This document shows, piece after piece, positions 41,291 to 50,057 of a stretch of 64,000 nucleotides of DNA; within the stretch, counting starts at the first letter, position 1; the number at the start of each line of letters is the position of its first letter. Source of the DNA: Deltaproteobacteria bacterium. Its GTDB lineage: Bacteria; Myxococcota_A; UBA796; CAJQPC01. The position numbers and the translations under genes are program-made. Below the pieces are notes generated by a model. That model worked only from the letters and a program-made list of their open reading frames with translations. It was not told the DNA's origin and did not search any database. The DNA lies in NCBI GenBank assembly GCA_016717595.1, contig JADKFE010000025.1, positions 1 through 64,000 on the forward strand. The letters run 5' to 3'.

Positions 41291-43132
41291 CGTGTTAATC
41301 GCGGCGTTGGTGTCGTCACAGTCCGTCGGCGCGCACTCACCGTCGCCGTCGGCGTCTTGGCAGCCGTAATACACATAGACGGTCTTGCTGCCGAAGTCGC
41401 CGATGACGACGTCATCGAAGCCGTCCTTGTTGACGTCGGCGCCGCTGCGGAGCCCGCCCATGGTGAAGCCGAAGGTGCCGCCGCCCCCGGAGATCGTCTG
41501 GCTCGCGGTGGTGCTCACGCCGCTGGAGCTACCGTGGTACAGCGAGACGCGCCCGTAGCCGCCGATGAGCATGTCGTCGTAGCCGTCACCGTTCACGTCG
41601 CCCGCGCCGACGATCGCGGCGCCCGAGTAGAGGCCCGAGCTGCCGCCGTCGATGGTGACGGTGCCCGTGGTGCGTGTGCCCGAGCTGGAGCCGTAGTACA
41701 CCACCACGCGGCCTTTGGCGGAGCTGTACTGTGTGTCGGCGGCGGCCACCTCGTCGTAGCCGTCGCCGTTGAGGTCACCGACGCCCGCGACGGTCTCACC
41801 CAGATAGCTCGCCCCCGAAGCCGAGAGCGTGGTGCTGCTCCCCGTGAAGCTGCTGTTCCCGAGCACCACATAGGCGCGGTTGGCGCCGGAGTCGCCATAG
41901 ATGTAGTCCGCGTAGCCGTCGTTGTTCACGTCGCCAGCGCCGCTCGCGGTGAAGCCGCTGGTGCCGAGGTGGGTCTTCACCCCGGTGGTGTTGAGCCCCG
42001 AGGACGAGCCCTTGTAGACGATGACGTCGTCTTCGCTCGCCACCACCAGGTCATCGTAGCTGTCGTTGTTGATGTCGCCCGCCCAGGCCACGTTGCGCCC
42101 GGCGCCGTAGCTGCCGCTGTAGATCGTGGTGTTTGGGGAGGCGGGCAGGCCCGAGCTGGAGCCGTGATAGACGAAGATGATCTCGTTGTAGAACTCGCTG
42201 ATCACCGCGTCGTCGTAGCCGTCGTTGTTCACGTCGCCGCGGTTGTCGAGCGCCTCGCCGAACTTACCGTAATAGCCCGTGCTGAGGTACGAGCGTGAGG
42301 CCGTGGTGGAGATGCCGCTGCTGGACCCGTGGTAGGAGTGGGCCGTGCCATAAAACGCTACGCCGAACCGCGCGCCGACGAGGAGATCGACGTAGCCGTC
42401 TTTGTTCACGTCGCCGCCCATAGTGACGCCGAGGCCAAAGTCGGTGTCGGTGCTGCGGGAGATCGACGTGGTGGCCGTGGAGAGAATGGGATCGACGTGT
42501 ACGGGCCAGCGGGCGTCTGTGTCGTCTACCCAGATCTGCACACGGTCACCGGCCACGGTCATCCAGCTCTCTAGGGGCACACCCGTGTCATCCCAGGCCC
42601 GCAGGCTGTCGTAGCGGAGGCGCTGGCCGCCGACGGTCGAGAGCCAGACCGTGTCGCCGTCGAGGCCAAGCTCCGCGCCCTGCACCTCCACCTCGATCAA
42701 CAGCGGCCCCGCCCCCGAGGGCGCCTCGTCGAAGGTCCAGCCTTGCTGCGTCGCCGCGCCCACCGCCCGCCAGCGCTCTACGCCGCCAGGCAACGACCGG
42801 GCCAGGGCGGGCGTGCAGCCCAAGACCGCCAGCCGCCCCGGCGCCTCCACCCAGCAGCCATCCGCCCCCGGCGCGGCGTCCCCGGCCTCGATCAAGCCCC
42901 CCTCGCGGCCCCAGCGCGCCGTGCGCAGGTGAAGCTCCTCATCGGGCAGGCTCAGCCAGAGGCCGTCGCGGGCGATCCGCGCGGCGGGCTGGAGCGCCGC
43001 CTCACCGCTCATGCCCGTGAGCGTGAGGCCGAGCCCGGTGTCGATGGAGTCTAGGCCCGAGGTGAAGCGCTGCGTGTCCTCGGCGCGGCAGCCGAGGAGC
43101 AGGGTGAGGAGCGGCAGAGCGCGCGACGTCAT
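41021..43132 (-). CDS. N-terminal part of FG-GAP/metal-binding repeat lipoprotein
   Basis: About 703 residues from ATG 43132 (GGAGAG upstream). The lipobox is LLLGC. Residues about 40-220 form a domain common before FG-GAP repeats (VWLSTVGGQRLRYDSLRAWD, WPVHVDPILS). About seven FG-GAP units of about 60 residues follow (GDVNKDGYVDLLVGA, YHGSSSG), likely an integrin-like Ca-binding beta-propeller. The 77-residue metal-binding units start at about 610. The frame fails near 41038, where a GG replaces a single G found in sister repeats. The rebuilt protein (43132 to 38598) would be about 1,500 residues and cell-surface anchored. Confidence 0.8.
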   Translation of the reverse strand: MTSRALPLLTLLLGCRAEDTQRFTSGLDSIDTGLGLTLTGMSGEAALQPAARIARDGLWLSLPDEELHLRTARWGREGGLIEAGDAAPGADGCWVEAPGRLAVLGCTPALARSLPGGVERWRAVGAATQQGWTFDEAPSGAGPLLIEVEVQGAELGLDGDTVWLSTVGGQRLRYDSLRAWDDTGVPLESWMTVAGDRVQIWVDDTDARWPVHVDPILSTATTSISRSTDTDFGLGVTMGGDVNKDGYVDLLVGARFGVAFYGTAHSYHGSSSGISTTASRSYLSTGYYGKFGEALDNRGDVNNDGYDDAVISEFYNEIIFVYHGSSSGLPASPNTTIYSGSYGAGRNVAWAGDINNDSYDDLVVASEDDVIVYKGSSSGLNTTGVKTHLGTSGFTASGAGDVNNDGYADYIYGDSGANRAYVVLGNSSFTGSSTTLSASGASYLGETVAGVGDLNGDGYDEVAAADTQYSSAKGRVVVYYGSSSGTRTTGTVTIDGGSSGLYSGAAIVGAGDVNGDGYDDMLIGGYGRVSLYHGSSSGVSTTASQTISGGGGTFGFTMGGLRSGADVNKDGFDDVVIGDFGSKTVYVYYGCQDADGDGECAPTDCDDTNAAINTSATEVCDASNTDEDCDGLTDDGDSSASSTGKTRYYKDADSDGYGDKSDAGSLRCDVNSTYKVTTNTDCNDSSSSISPGATEICDRQQHG

Positions 43133-43258
43133 GGTCTCTCCGAGAGGCGGGACCGGTGAGTATACTCGATCTCTGAGGGCGCTTCGCGCTTCAAGACATT
43201 TCAGGGCGTTACAGCGGCATGACTGATCTTCAAAGGGACAAAAAAATCATAAATCCGA

Positions 43259-43303
43259 TCGTCTCAAGGGGCCTCTTGCCCATCGAGACGAGCCGGAGGC
43301 CCC
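43259..43303. promoter_or_regulatory. Two interleaved perfect inverted repeats
   Basis: TCGTCTC (43259-43265) pairs with GAGACGA (43285-43291). GGGGCCTC (43268-43275) pairs with GAGGCCCC (43296-43303). The arms alternate, so both stems can form together only as a pseudoknot; otherwise they compete. On the minus strand the element follows the subtilase-like gene and is itself followed by GGATTTATGATTTTTTT, so one folding could act as a terminator. It also lies about 130 bases upstream of the FG-GAP gene start. Confidence 0.5.
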
Positions 43304-43337
43304 CACGAACCGAGGGGGTCGAGCCATGACCCAACGT

Positions 43338-46300
43338 TTAGCCCCGACGCCGACGCGCCCCCAAGAGCCCCGCCAACACCAGCGGGCTCAGCCACAAGGC
43401 GGCCTTGTCGCCGCCGTCGCGGCAGCCGCAGCCCTCGGCGATCTCTTCAGGGCCGAGCTGCTTGGGGATCACGGTCTGGGTGTTGGAGGTGTTCGCCGCG
43501 TCGTGGTGCAGGCTCGCCCACTGTATCTCTTGGTCGGCCTTGCCTTGGGTGCGCCAGGCGAAGAGCTGGCCCTCGCGGGTGGTCACCACGACCTCGACGT
43601 AACCGTCACCGTCGATGTCACCCACGGCGGGGGAGCCCAGAAGCCACTGGCCGGTGTTCTTGGGGAAGCCCGGGGCCTCGACGCCGTTGGCGTCCCAGGC
43701 GTGAACCAAGGAGCCCGCGGAGGCGTAGATCACCTCGGGGAGCCCGTCGCCGCTCACATCGGCGATGGCCGGGGCGACGAGGAACTGGAAGTCTTCGATC
43801 TGCCGGGGGAAACCGGGCAAAAACTCGCCCGTGGCGCCGCTCCAGGCGGCGATGACGTGCTGAAACTCCACCGCCGTGGTGAGCGCGAGGCCCACCAAGG
43901 CGTACGAGCCAGAGCCGCCGAGCACGAGGTCTTTGACGCCGTCACCGTCCAGATCGCCGATGGCGGGGTTGTTGGACAAGGCCACGAACGAGGGCTCGTC
44001 TGTGTTGGTCTGCTCGCCGTACTGATCGCTGAAATACGTCAGGGGCAGCACCTCTTCACCCTTGTGATCCTTCACGCCGGTCTGGCCGATCATGATCGGG
44101 TCGAGGATCTCCATGTCGCCGTCGCCGTCGAGGTCAAAGATCGCCGGGGTGGCGGGGTGGCCCTCGCCGATGATCGGCAGAAGCGCGGCCACGGCGACGA
44201 GGCCCGAGTCTTGGATGGGCCAGCCGGGGAGCAGCTCACCGGTCTTGGCGTCATAGGCGAAGGTCACGGAGTCGCGGCCACCGCGCACGGTCTCGTTGTT
44301 GCCCAAGAGCAGGTCTTGGTCGCCGTCATCGTCGAGATCACCCACGGTCACGGAGTTGATCGAGCGCGCGCCGCTGTTTCCGCAGTTCTCGGGGTGGCAG
44401 ACCTCGATGGGGTACGGCGCGACGGCGGCGCCGGACTTGTCCATCACATACAGTCTCCCGTCAAAGGCGGCGACGATGATCTCCCGGGCGCCGTCGCCGT
44501 CGAGATCCACCAAGGTGGGCGCCCCGGCGACGCCGGTGTCCCAGAGGTTTGTGCGGCTCAGCTCGCTCTGGGCGCGACCCAAGATGCGCGTGGGGAAGCC
44601 CGCCCGGGGGGCGCCGGTCTCGTCCCAGGCGTAGATCGAGCCCGAGAGCCCGGCGACGACGATGTCCGCGCCGCCGTCCCCGTCGAGATCGGCCACGCCG
44701 GGGCTGGCGAGCACCCCCTCGGTGGGCGTCGGCAGCGCGCCCGTGGCGTAGGCCGGGGCGTCGGGGGCGACGAAGCGGGGATCAACGCCTGTGGCCACGG
44801 GGAAGCCGGGCAGGCTCTCCCCGGCGCCATTGAGCACAGACACCACGCCGGAGGAGGACACGGCGACGATCTCCAGAACACCGTCTCCGTCGAAGTCTAC
44901 GAGCACGGGGCTGGGCTCGCCGGAGGCGCCGAGGGCCTTGGGGAAGCCGGGCAGGAGGCCGTCGTCGTGAATCACCCACACGCTGCGCCGGGCCTCGGCG
45001 ACGAGGCCCGCGTCATCCACCACGGTCAGGCGCGCGGTGACCAAGGGGGCGTGAACCCGCTCCACCCGCGCCAACATCGTCTCGTCGATGTCGCCTTCAG
45101 GGGTGCCGACACGGTCCAGAGACGCGATGGGCAGCTCAACGGTGGTGGTGAGGGGCTCGGAGGCGTCGCCCGAGGCCAGGGGCGTCCACGACTGGGGGTC
45201 TAAGCCCCGGCCCCACTCCAAGGTCCAGGTGAAGCCGTCGGCCCGGGAGGCGTCGGCCTCTAACACAAAGCTCAGCTCGCCCCCGACGACGCCGTTGTTG
45301 AACTCAAACCACTCCGGCGACACAAACCGCGCCGTGGGCGGGATGCGGCCGTTGACGACCTCGACGACGGCCAGCTCGGTGTTCACCCGGCCGTGGCCGT
45401 AGTACGGATCCCAGCCCTCACCGCTGGGGTAGGTGCGGGCCTCGCTCAGCTCCTCGTCGGTGAGCCAGACGTCATCGACGTTGAGCATCACGAGCTGGCG
45501 GATCTCTTCAGGGGTGAGCGAGAGGCCCACGTCGAGCGCCGCGCTCTGCAACAGCCCCGCGACGCCGATGATCTTGGAGACCGCCCCGGTGGCGCAGCCT
45601 TCAGACGGCGCCACCACGTCCAGACGTGGACCGTAGTTGTTGCAGTTGAAGAAGTTCATGTAGGAATAAACGCCGCTCTCTTCGCTGCCGGTGTCGCTCC
45701 GGATGGAGTGAACAAACAGCACGTCGCCGAACACGCCGGGGTAGTTGCGGTGGTAGGCGTTCTCGTCTCCGGCGGCGGCGATGACAAACACGCCGCCTTG
45801 GCGGGCGTACTCAAGGGCCTGGGGGATCTCCGCCGGGCTTGAGAGCGCGCCGATGGCCATGCCCAGCACGTCGGCGCCCATGTCCGTGGCGTACGCGATG
45901 CCCTGGGCGATGCGGGTGCCGTCGGTGATGAAGGTCTCGCCCAGACGAATGGGCAGGATGGCGCAGTTGGGGCACACGCCGATGGCGCCGCCGTCGCCGC
46001 CCTCGGCCGCGCCCTCCTCCATCACGCCGGTGCCGTGGGTGCCGTAGCCGTCGTCGTAGGTGGAGAAGGGGTTGTTGTCGTTCTCGTAGAAGTCCCACCC
46101 GGCGAGGTCGTCGACGTAGCCGTTGCCGTCGTCATCGAGGCCGTCGGAGAAGGTGGCGATGAGGTCTGAAGGGTCCAGGAGCCCGTCGGCGCGGTCGTCA
46201 CCGGCGTCAGCGCTCACCCGCGCGTCCTCTGCCCAGTCGGCGATGTTGTACAGACCGTCGCCGTTGACGTCGCCGCCCTCGACCTCTTCGCCGTCGGCGT

Positions 46301-46661
46301 TCATCGGCCAGGGCAGCTCCTCGGCGTTGAGGCGGATCTTGTTGACGATGTTGCGCTCGTCCCACAAGATGCCGGAGTCGGCGACGGCGATGAGCACGTC
46401 GAAGCGCCCGGTGCTCTCCCGCCAGGCGCGGTCGGCGGAGATGCCCGCGCCCAAGACCAGCTCATCGGGGCGCACGCTGTCCCGGGACTCGGCGGGCACA
46501 TACGAGAGCAGCGACCAGTCCTCGCCCAGATCGTTGGGGCACAGCGCGACGGCGTCCTCTTCGCCACACTCGGGGAAGGTGGGCAGGGGCAGCTCTGCGC
46601 GGGCGGGCAGCGCGAGCAGCGCGACGACGCCGAGGAGGACGGTGAGAGAGCGAGGGCGCAT
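43338..46661 (-). CDS. Subtilase (S8)-like protein with VCBS/FG-GAP repeats and MYXO-CTERM-like end; active site degenerate
   Basis: About 1,107 residues from ATG 46661 (GGAG nine bases upstream). A signal peptide (LTVLLGVVALLALPARA) leads to an S8-like domain (about 75-390). Asp95 (AVADSG) and His209 (GTHGTG) of the triad are present. The position of the catalytic Ser is Thr358 (CATGAVSKIIGVAGLL instead of GTS...GVAGLL), and the oxyanion Asn is Asp299 (AAAGDENA). So it is probably not an active protease. A beta domain (about 440-580) and about seven FG-GAP/VCBS units (VLVDFDGDGVLEIVAV type) follow. The end is CGCRDGG, a hydrophobic helix and ARRRRG. Likely surface-bound. Confidence 0.85.
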   Translation of the reverse strand: MRPRSLTVLLGVVALLALPARAELPLPTFPECGEEDAVALCPNDLGEDWSLLSYVPAESRDSVRPDELVLGAGISADRAWRESTGRFDVLIAVADSGILWDERNIVNKIRLNAEELPWPMNADGEEVEGGDVNGDGLYNIADWAEDARVSADAGDDRADGLLDPSDLIATFSDGLDDDGNGYVDDLAGWDFYENDNNPFSTYDDGYGTHGTGVMEEGAAEGGDGGAIGVCPNCAILPIRLGETFITDGTRIAQGIAYATDMGADVLGMAIGALSSPAEIPQALEYARQGGVFVIAAAGDENAYHRNYPGVFGDVLFVHSIRSDTGSEESGVYSYMNFFNCNNYGPRLDVVAPSEGCATGAVSKIIGVAGLLQSAALDVGLSLTPEEIRQLVMLNVDDVWLTDEELSEARTYPSGEGWDPYYGHGRVNTELAVVEVVNGRIPPTARFVSPEWFEFNNGVVGGELSFVLEADASRADGFTWTLEWGRGLDPQSWTPLASGDASEPLTTTVELPIASLDRVGTPEGDIDETMLARVERVHAPLVTARLTVVDDAGLVAEARRSVWVIHDDGLLPGFPKALGASGEPSPVLVDFDGDGVLEIVAVSSSGVVSVLNGAGESLPGFPVATGVDPRFVAPDAPAYATGALPTPTEGVLASPGVADLDGDGGADIVVAGLSGSIYAWDETGAPRAGFPTRILGRAQSELSRTNLWDTGVAGAPTLVDLDGDGAREIIVAAFDGRLYVMDKSGAAVAPYPIEVCHPENCGNSGARSINSVTVGDLDDDGDQDLLLGNNETVRGGRDSVTFAYDAKTGELLPGWPIQDSGLVAVAALLPIIGEGHPATPAIFDLDGDGDMEILDPIMIGQTGVKDHKGEEVLPLTYFSDQYGEQTNTDEPSFVALSNNPAIGDLDGDGVKDLVLGGSGSYALVGLALTTAVEFQHVIAAWSGATGEFLPGFPRQIEDFQFLVAPAIADVSGDGLPEVIYASAGSLVHAWDANGVEAPGFPKNTGQWLLGSPAVGDIDGDGYVEVVVTTREGQLFAWRTQGKADQEIQWASLHHDAANTSNTQTVIPKQLGPEEIAEGCGCRDGGDKAALWLSPLVLAGLLGARRRRG

Positions 46662-46746
46662 CGGCGAGTGCTCCAAGAGCGGGGGTCCATCATCCTAACA
46701 AGGCTGGGGCGGGGTTATGTGAATCCTCCTTCAACTCCGGTGGCCC

Positions 46747-47259
46747 ATGAACTTCGAGCTGCGGCACTTCTTCCCCTGCGACACCGCGACGTTGTGGTCG
46801 GTCATTCACGACCCCGCCTATCAAGAGGCCGCCAACCAAGGCGTCGAGATTGATCGGGAGACCTTGGAGGATCGCACCGTCGCCGGGGTGCGCACGCTGC
46901 GGGTGCGCTACAAGCCCCGAAAGCCCCTGCCCTCCCCCGTCGCCCGGGCCCTGGGCACCGAGACGCTGAGCTACGTCATGGAGCAGCGCTGGACGATGCA
47001 CCCGCCTCAGCACATGCGCTGGACGCTCACCCCCGACGTCGGCGCCGAGCGGGTGCGCTGCCGGGGCGAGCTCAAGGTGCAGGCCTTGGGCGATGACGAG
47101 TGTGAGCGCTTGATCACCGGAGAGCTGACCGTCTCGATCCCCATCGTCGGCGGCCGCATCGAGCAGAAGGTCATCGAGGAGGTCAAGGCGAGCTATGTGC
47201 GCTCGGCGGCGACGCTGCGGGAGTGGGTGATCCGCCGCAAGACCGAGGCGGCGCCGTGA
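46747..47259 (+). CDS. DUF2505 family protein (SRPBCC fold)
   Basis: 170 residues, cytoplasmic. FELRHFFPCDTATLWSVIHDPAYQEAA is the family's start; the rest gives the alternating strands and long C-terminal helix (IEQKVIEEVKASYVRSAATLREWV) of a START/SRPBCC-type lipid- or ligand-binding pocket. Function unknown. The start ATG 46747 lacks a strong binding site (GGTGGCCC). The stop overlaps the start of the DUF2141 gene by four bases (GTGA), so the two are probably co-expressed. Confidence 0.8.
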   Translation: MNFELRHFFPCDTATLWSVIHDPAYQEAANQGVEIDRETLEDRTVAGVRTLRVRYKPRKPLPSPVARALGTETLSYVMEQRWTMHPPQHMRWTLTPDVGAERVRCRGELKVQALGDDECERLITGELTVSIPIVGGRIEQKVIEEVKASYVRSAATLREWVIRRKTEAAP

Positions 47260-47693
47260 TCGGGCTGCTCTTGTCGCTCCCCCTGGCCCTGGCCCAGACC
47301 GCGCCCCAAGCGCAAGCGCCAACGCCCGCCGTCGAGGTGGTGATGTCGGGCTTTGAGTCCGACGACGGCCAGGCCCTCGTGCTGGTGTTTGAGGGCGAGG
47401 CCGGCTTCCCCGTAGACCTCAAACGCGCCGCCCGCACCGCCACGGCGCCGATTCAAGGAGGCCGCGCCACCCTTCGCCTGGCCCTCACGCCGGGCACCTA
47501 CGCCTTGGCGGTGATCCACGACGAAGACAAAGACGGCGACCTCGACACCTTCTTGGGCATCCCCACCGAGGGCCTGGGCTGCTCAAACAACGCCAAAGGC
47601 AGCTTCGGGCCGCCGCCGTACAGCGCCGCGAAGTTCACCGTCGGCGCAGAGGGCGCCAAGCAGGCGATCACGATGGTGTACCTCGGCGGCTGA
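47256..47693 (+). CDS. DUF2141 family secreted protein
   Basis: 145 residues from GTG 47256. A signal peptide (LLLSLPLALAQT) precedes a single beta-sandwich domain with the DUF2141 hallmark YALAVIHDEDKDGDLDTFLGIPTEGLGCSN split over two strands, then SFGPPPYSAAKFTV. The acidic DEDKDGDLD loop resembles a Ca-binding site. Function unknown; family members are periplasmic. It ends three bases before the convergent mtgA stop. Confidence 0.87.
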   Translation: MIGLLLSLPLALAQTAPQAQAPTPAVEVVMSGFESDDGQALVLVFEGEAGFPVDLKRAARTATAPIQGGRATLRLALTPGTYALAVIHDEDKDGDLDTFLGIPTEGLGCSNNAKGSFGPPPYSAAKFTVGAEGAKQAITMVYLGG

Positions 47694-47696
47694 GGT

Positions 47697-48539
47697 CTAC
47701 TGCTTCTTCTTGGTCGTCGTCTTCGCCTCTTCTTCTTCCCGGGCGAGCAGCCGGGGCATCTCTTCGCCCATCTCCTCAAACCCTTTGTCGCCGGGGAAGG
47801 GCACCTTGTGGTCGCGGATGCGCCGGGCGCGTTTGCCCATCTCCCCCGAGCGGGGGTCGCGGCTGCGCGGCGCGGGCAAGACGGCGATGATGCGCGCGGC
47901 CTCGTCTTCAGTGAGCGCCTTCGCCGATTTTTTGTACCACTTCTGGGCCGCCGCCTCGCCGCCGAAGGTCAGGGGGCCCATCTCGGCGACGTTGAGGTAG
48001 AGCTCCAAGATGCGCTCTTTGGGGACGAGCAGCTCCAACAAGAAGGTGTAGTAGGTCTCTAGGCCCTTGCGTAGCCAGCTCCGCTCTTGCCACAAGAAGA
48101 CGTTGCGGGCGACCTGCTGGCTGATCGTGCTGCCCCCACGCAGCGAGCCCCCCTCGCGGTTGGACTCCAAGGCGCCGACGATGGCGTGCCAGTCGAAGCC
48201 GTCGTGGTGCCAGAACCAGCCGTCTTCGCTGGCGACGGCCATGCGGGGCAGGTGCGGGCCGAGCTCGTCCAGATCCGCCCGGCGGTAGCGGGGCAGCGCC
48301 CATTTGCCGGTCTCGTCGTGCTGCTCGAAGATCTGGTCCACCATGGTCAAGGTGAACAGCGGGGTCACCCAGCGGGCCGAGGCGACCTGCACGAAGCTGA
48401 ACAAGAACAGGCCGAGGCTTAGGCGAAGGGCCCAGCGCAGGAGGCGTTGGCCCCAGCCGCGAAGCTGCGGGCTCCACCGGGCCCCAACGCTGGGCTTTCC
48501 GGCGGGCTTGGCGGCGGGCTTCTTGGGGGAGGTGGCCAT
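47697..48539 (-). CDS. mtgA: Monofunctional peptidoglycan glycosyltransferase (GT51)
   Basis: 280 residues: a Lys/Pro-rich cytoplasmic tail, one membrane helix (RLSLGLFLFSFVQVASARW) and a GT51 domain with SEDGWFWHHDGFDW (catalytic Glu), GGSTISQQVARNVFLW and LELYLNVAEMGP. It lengthens glycan strands from lipid II and has no transpeptidase domain, as in MtgA. The C-terminus has a charged extension ending in a Lys-rich run (TTKKKQ). The window therefore carries two glycan polymerases, this and the PBP at 24.6 kb. Confidence 0.92.
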   Translation of the reverse strand: MATSPKKPAAKPAGKPSVGARWSPQLRGWGQRLLRWALRLSLGLFLFSFVQVASARWVTPLFTLTMVDQIFEQHDETGKWALPRYRRADLDELGPHLPRMAVASEDGWFWHHDGFDWHAIVGALESNREGGSLRGGSTISQQVARNVFLWQERSWLRKGLETYYTFLLELLVPKERILELYLNVAEMGPLTFGGEAAAQKWYKKSAKALTEDEAARIIAVLPAPRSRDPRSGEMGKRARRIRDHKVPFPGDKGFEEMGEEMPRLLAREEEEAKTTTKKKQ

Positions 48540-48584
48540 TGGGGCGGCGCTGTATCCCGGCGCGGTTGTGGCGGGTATGGCGGA

Positions 48585-49367
48585 TCAGATCCAGGCGTCG
48601 GCGTCGGGCAACCCGTGGGCCTTGAGGGCGTCCCGAAGGGTGGTGAGCGGCGCGGTGAGGCCGTCGTCGGCGCCGAACTCCCCCTCGGTCTGGTGCAGGG
48701 TGACGAGCGCGGCCTGGATGGCGGCGGACTGGGCCTGAAGCTCGCTCAGCAGGGGCGTGAGGGCCGCCGAATCGGCGCCGAGGCGGGCGGCGCGCTGAAC
48801 CTCGGCGATCCGGCGGTTGAGCCACCAGAGGTGCGGGACGCTCTCCAGCTCAACGCCGCTCATCCGGGCGTAAAAGCTCGACCGCAAGAGCGCCCGATGG
48901 TCGTCGAACAAGGCCTGACGCACGCCCTGAATCGTCGCGTCCACCGCCGCGAGGCGCTCCCGGCGGCGGGACTCGGCCACGGCCACAAACCCCAGGCCGA
49001 TGAGCGACAAGAGGCCGAAGGGGACCGAGCCGATGAAGATCACCATCACAAAGTTGGCGAAGAACAGGCCAAAACAGAAGCTCAAGAACAACAGCGCCCA
49101 CACCCAGTTGGGCACGCCGCCGGTCTTGAGGCCGTGGAGCTGGCTCAAGGCCCGGCGCTCGTCCTCTAAGCGCTCAAGGGCGTGGGTCGCCTCACGCAGC
49201 CGGGGGATCGGCGCGCCGGGGCCCTCGGTCATCGGCGCGGGGAGATCCGCCAGGAGGCCCGCGGCGAGCAGGTGGTGCTGCCAGGCGCGGGCCTCAGCGC
49301 GGGGGCTGAGCGCGGCGTCTTGCTCCGGGCTCAGCACGATCCGTCGTCGGATCTCCCGGCGGTGCAT
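48585..49367 (-). CDS. Hypothetical protein with two membrane helices
   Basis: 260 residues. Two adjacent hydrophobic helices (about 88-130: WVWALLFLSFCFGLFFANFVMVIF and VPFGLLSLIGLGFVAVA) lie between charged, Arg/Glu/Leu-rich helical domains, so both ends probably face the cytoplasm. No motif recognised. It starts just after the GST stop (three bases between), suggesting an operon with the GST gene, and ends 45 bases before the mtgA start; all three lie on the minus strand. A role in wall synthesis would be speculation. Confidence 0.65.
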   Translation of the reverse strand: MHRREIRRRIVLSPEQDAALSPRAEARAWQHHLLAAGLLADLPAPMTEGPGAPIPRLREATHALERLEDERRALSQLHGLKTGGVPNWVWALLFLSFCFGLFFANFVMVIFIGSVPFGLLSLIGLGFVAVAESRRRERLAAVDATIQGVRQALFDDHRALLRSSFYARMSGVELESVPHLWWLNRRIAEVQRAARLGADSAALTPLLSELQAQSAAIQAALVTLHQTEGEFGADDGLTAPLTTLRDALKAHGLPDADAWI

Positions 49368-49370
49368 GGA

Positions 49371-49991
49371 TCAGCCGAAGCGCGGCGCCGTGGCCACGAA
49401 GGCCGGCAGCGCGTTGATGGCGGAGAGCCAGCGGGCGAGCTCGGGGAACTCGTCGACGGGCACGCCGGTCATCGCGGCGTAGGTCAGATCAGCGCCGATC
49501 ATGAAGTCGGCGACGGTGACGTTGTCGCCGAGCAGCCAGGCGCGGCCGGTGAGCTGGGTGTTGAGCACGCGGCTGTACTTCCGCACGTCGTTTAGGGCGG
49601 CGGCGACGCGGGCCTCGTCGGGGGCGCCCATGTTGAACATGTTCTTGAGCAGCAGCTCAAAGTTCAAGACGCCCAGGGCCTTGGACCAGTGGTTCGCCTC
49701 CCAGAACATCCAGCGCAGGGCGTCGTAGCGGGCGGCGCCTTCGGGGAAGAAGCTGCGGTCGCCGGAGGTGTCAGCGAGGTACGCGGCGATGGCGTTGGAC
49801 TCCCAGAGCTTGAAGTCGCCGTCGACCAAGGCGGGGATGGCGCCGTTGGGGTTGATCGCCAGGTACTCCGGGGTGCGCTGGGCGCCCTTGGAGAGGTCCA
49901 CGACCTCCACGTCGAGCTGAAGCTGGAGGTGGTGAACGACGGTGGTGACCTTGCGGCCGTTGTTGGAGAGCGGGTTGGTGTAGAGCTTCAT
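49371..49991 (-). CDS. Glutathione S-transferase family protein
   Basis: 206 residues. The thioredoxin-like N-terminal domain (1-80) has the LYTNPLSNNGRKV start, with Ser8 or Asn9/10 near the usual catalytic place, NPNGAIPALVDGDFKLWESNAIAAYLAD (cis-Pro and the Glu-Ser glutathione-binding pair). The helical C-terminal domain (about 90-200) carries LLGDNVTVADFMIGADL, the N-capping box. It conjugates or reduces using glutathione in the cytoplasm; the substrate is not predictable. A good start at ATG 49991 (GGAG upstream). Confidence 0.9.
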   Translation of the reverse strand: MKLYTNPLSNNGRKVTTVVHHLQLQLDVEVVDLSKGAQRTPEYLAINPNGAIPALVDGDFKLWESNAIAAYLADTSGDRSFFPEGAARYDALRWMFWEANHWSKALGVLNFELLLKNMFNMGAPDEARVAAALNDVRKYSRVLNTQLTGRAWLLGDNVTVADFMIGADLTYAAMTGVPVDEFPELARWLSAINALPAFVATAPRFG

Positions 49992-50057
49992 CGGGGGCTC
50001 CGTGGCGGGGTGCAGGCCCGGCCACTCTATCTCCCCGATCCGCCAGAAACCACCCGG

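Noticed and set aside
40970..42298. Long plus-strand open frame (442 codons) rich in Val, Ala and Gly
   Set aside because: It is antisense to the FG-GAP/metal-binding repeat gene. The Val/Ala/Gly content is just the complement of GAC/GGC/GAT codons, and there is no start signal or domain.
43326..45203. Plus-strand open frame of 625 codons
   Set aside because: Antisense shadow of the subtilase-like gene. GC-rich third positions leave the opposite frames open; the minus-strand frame has signal peptide, repeats and sorting signal.
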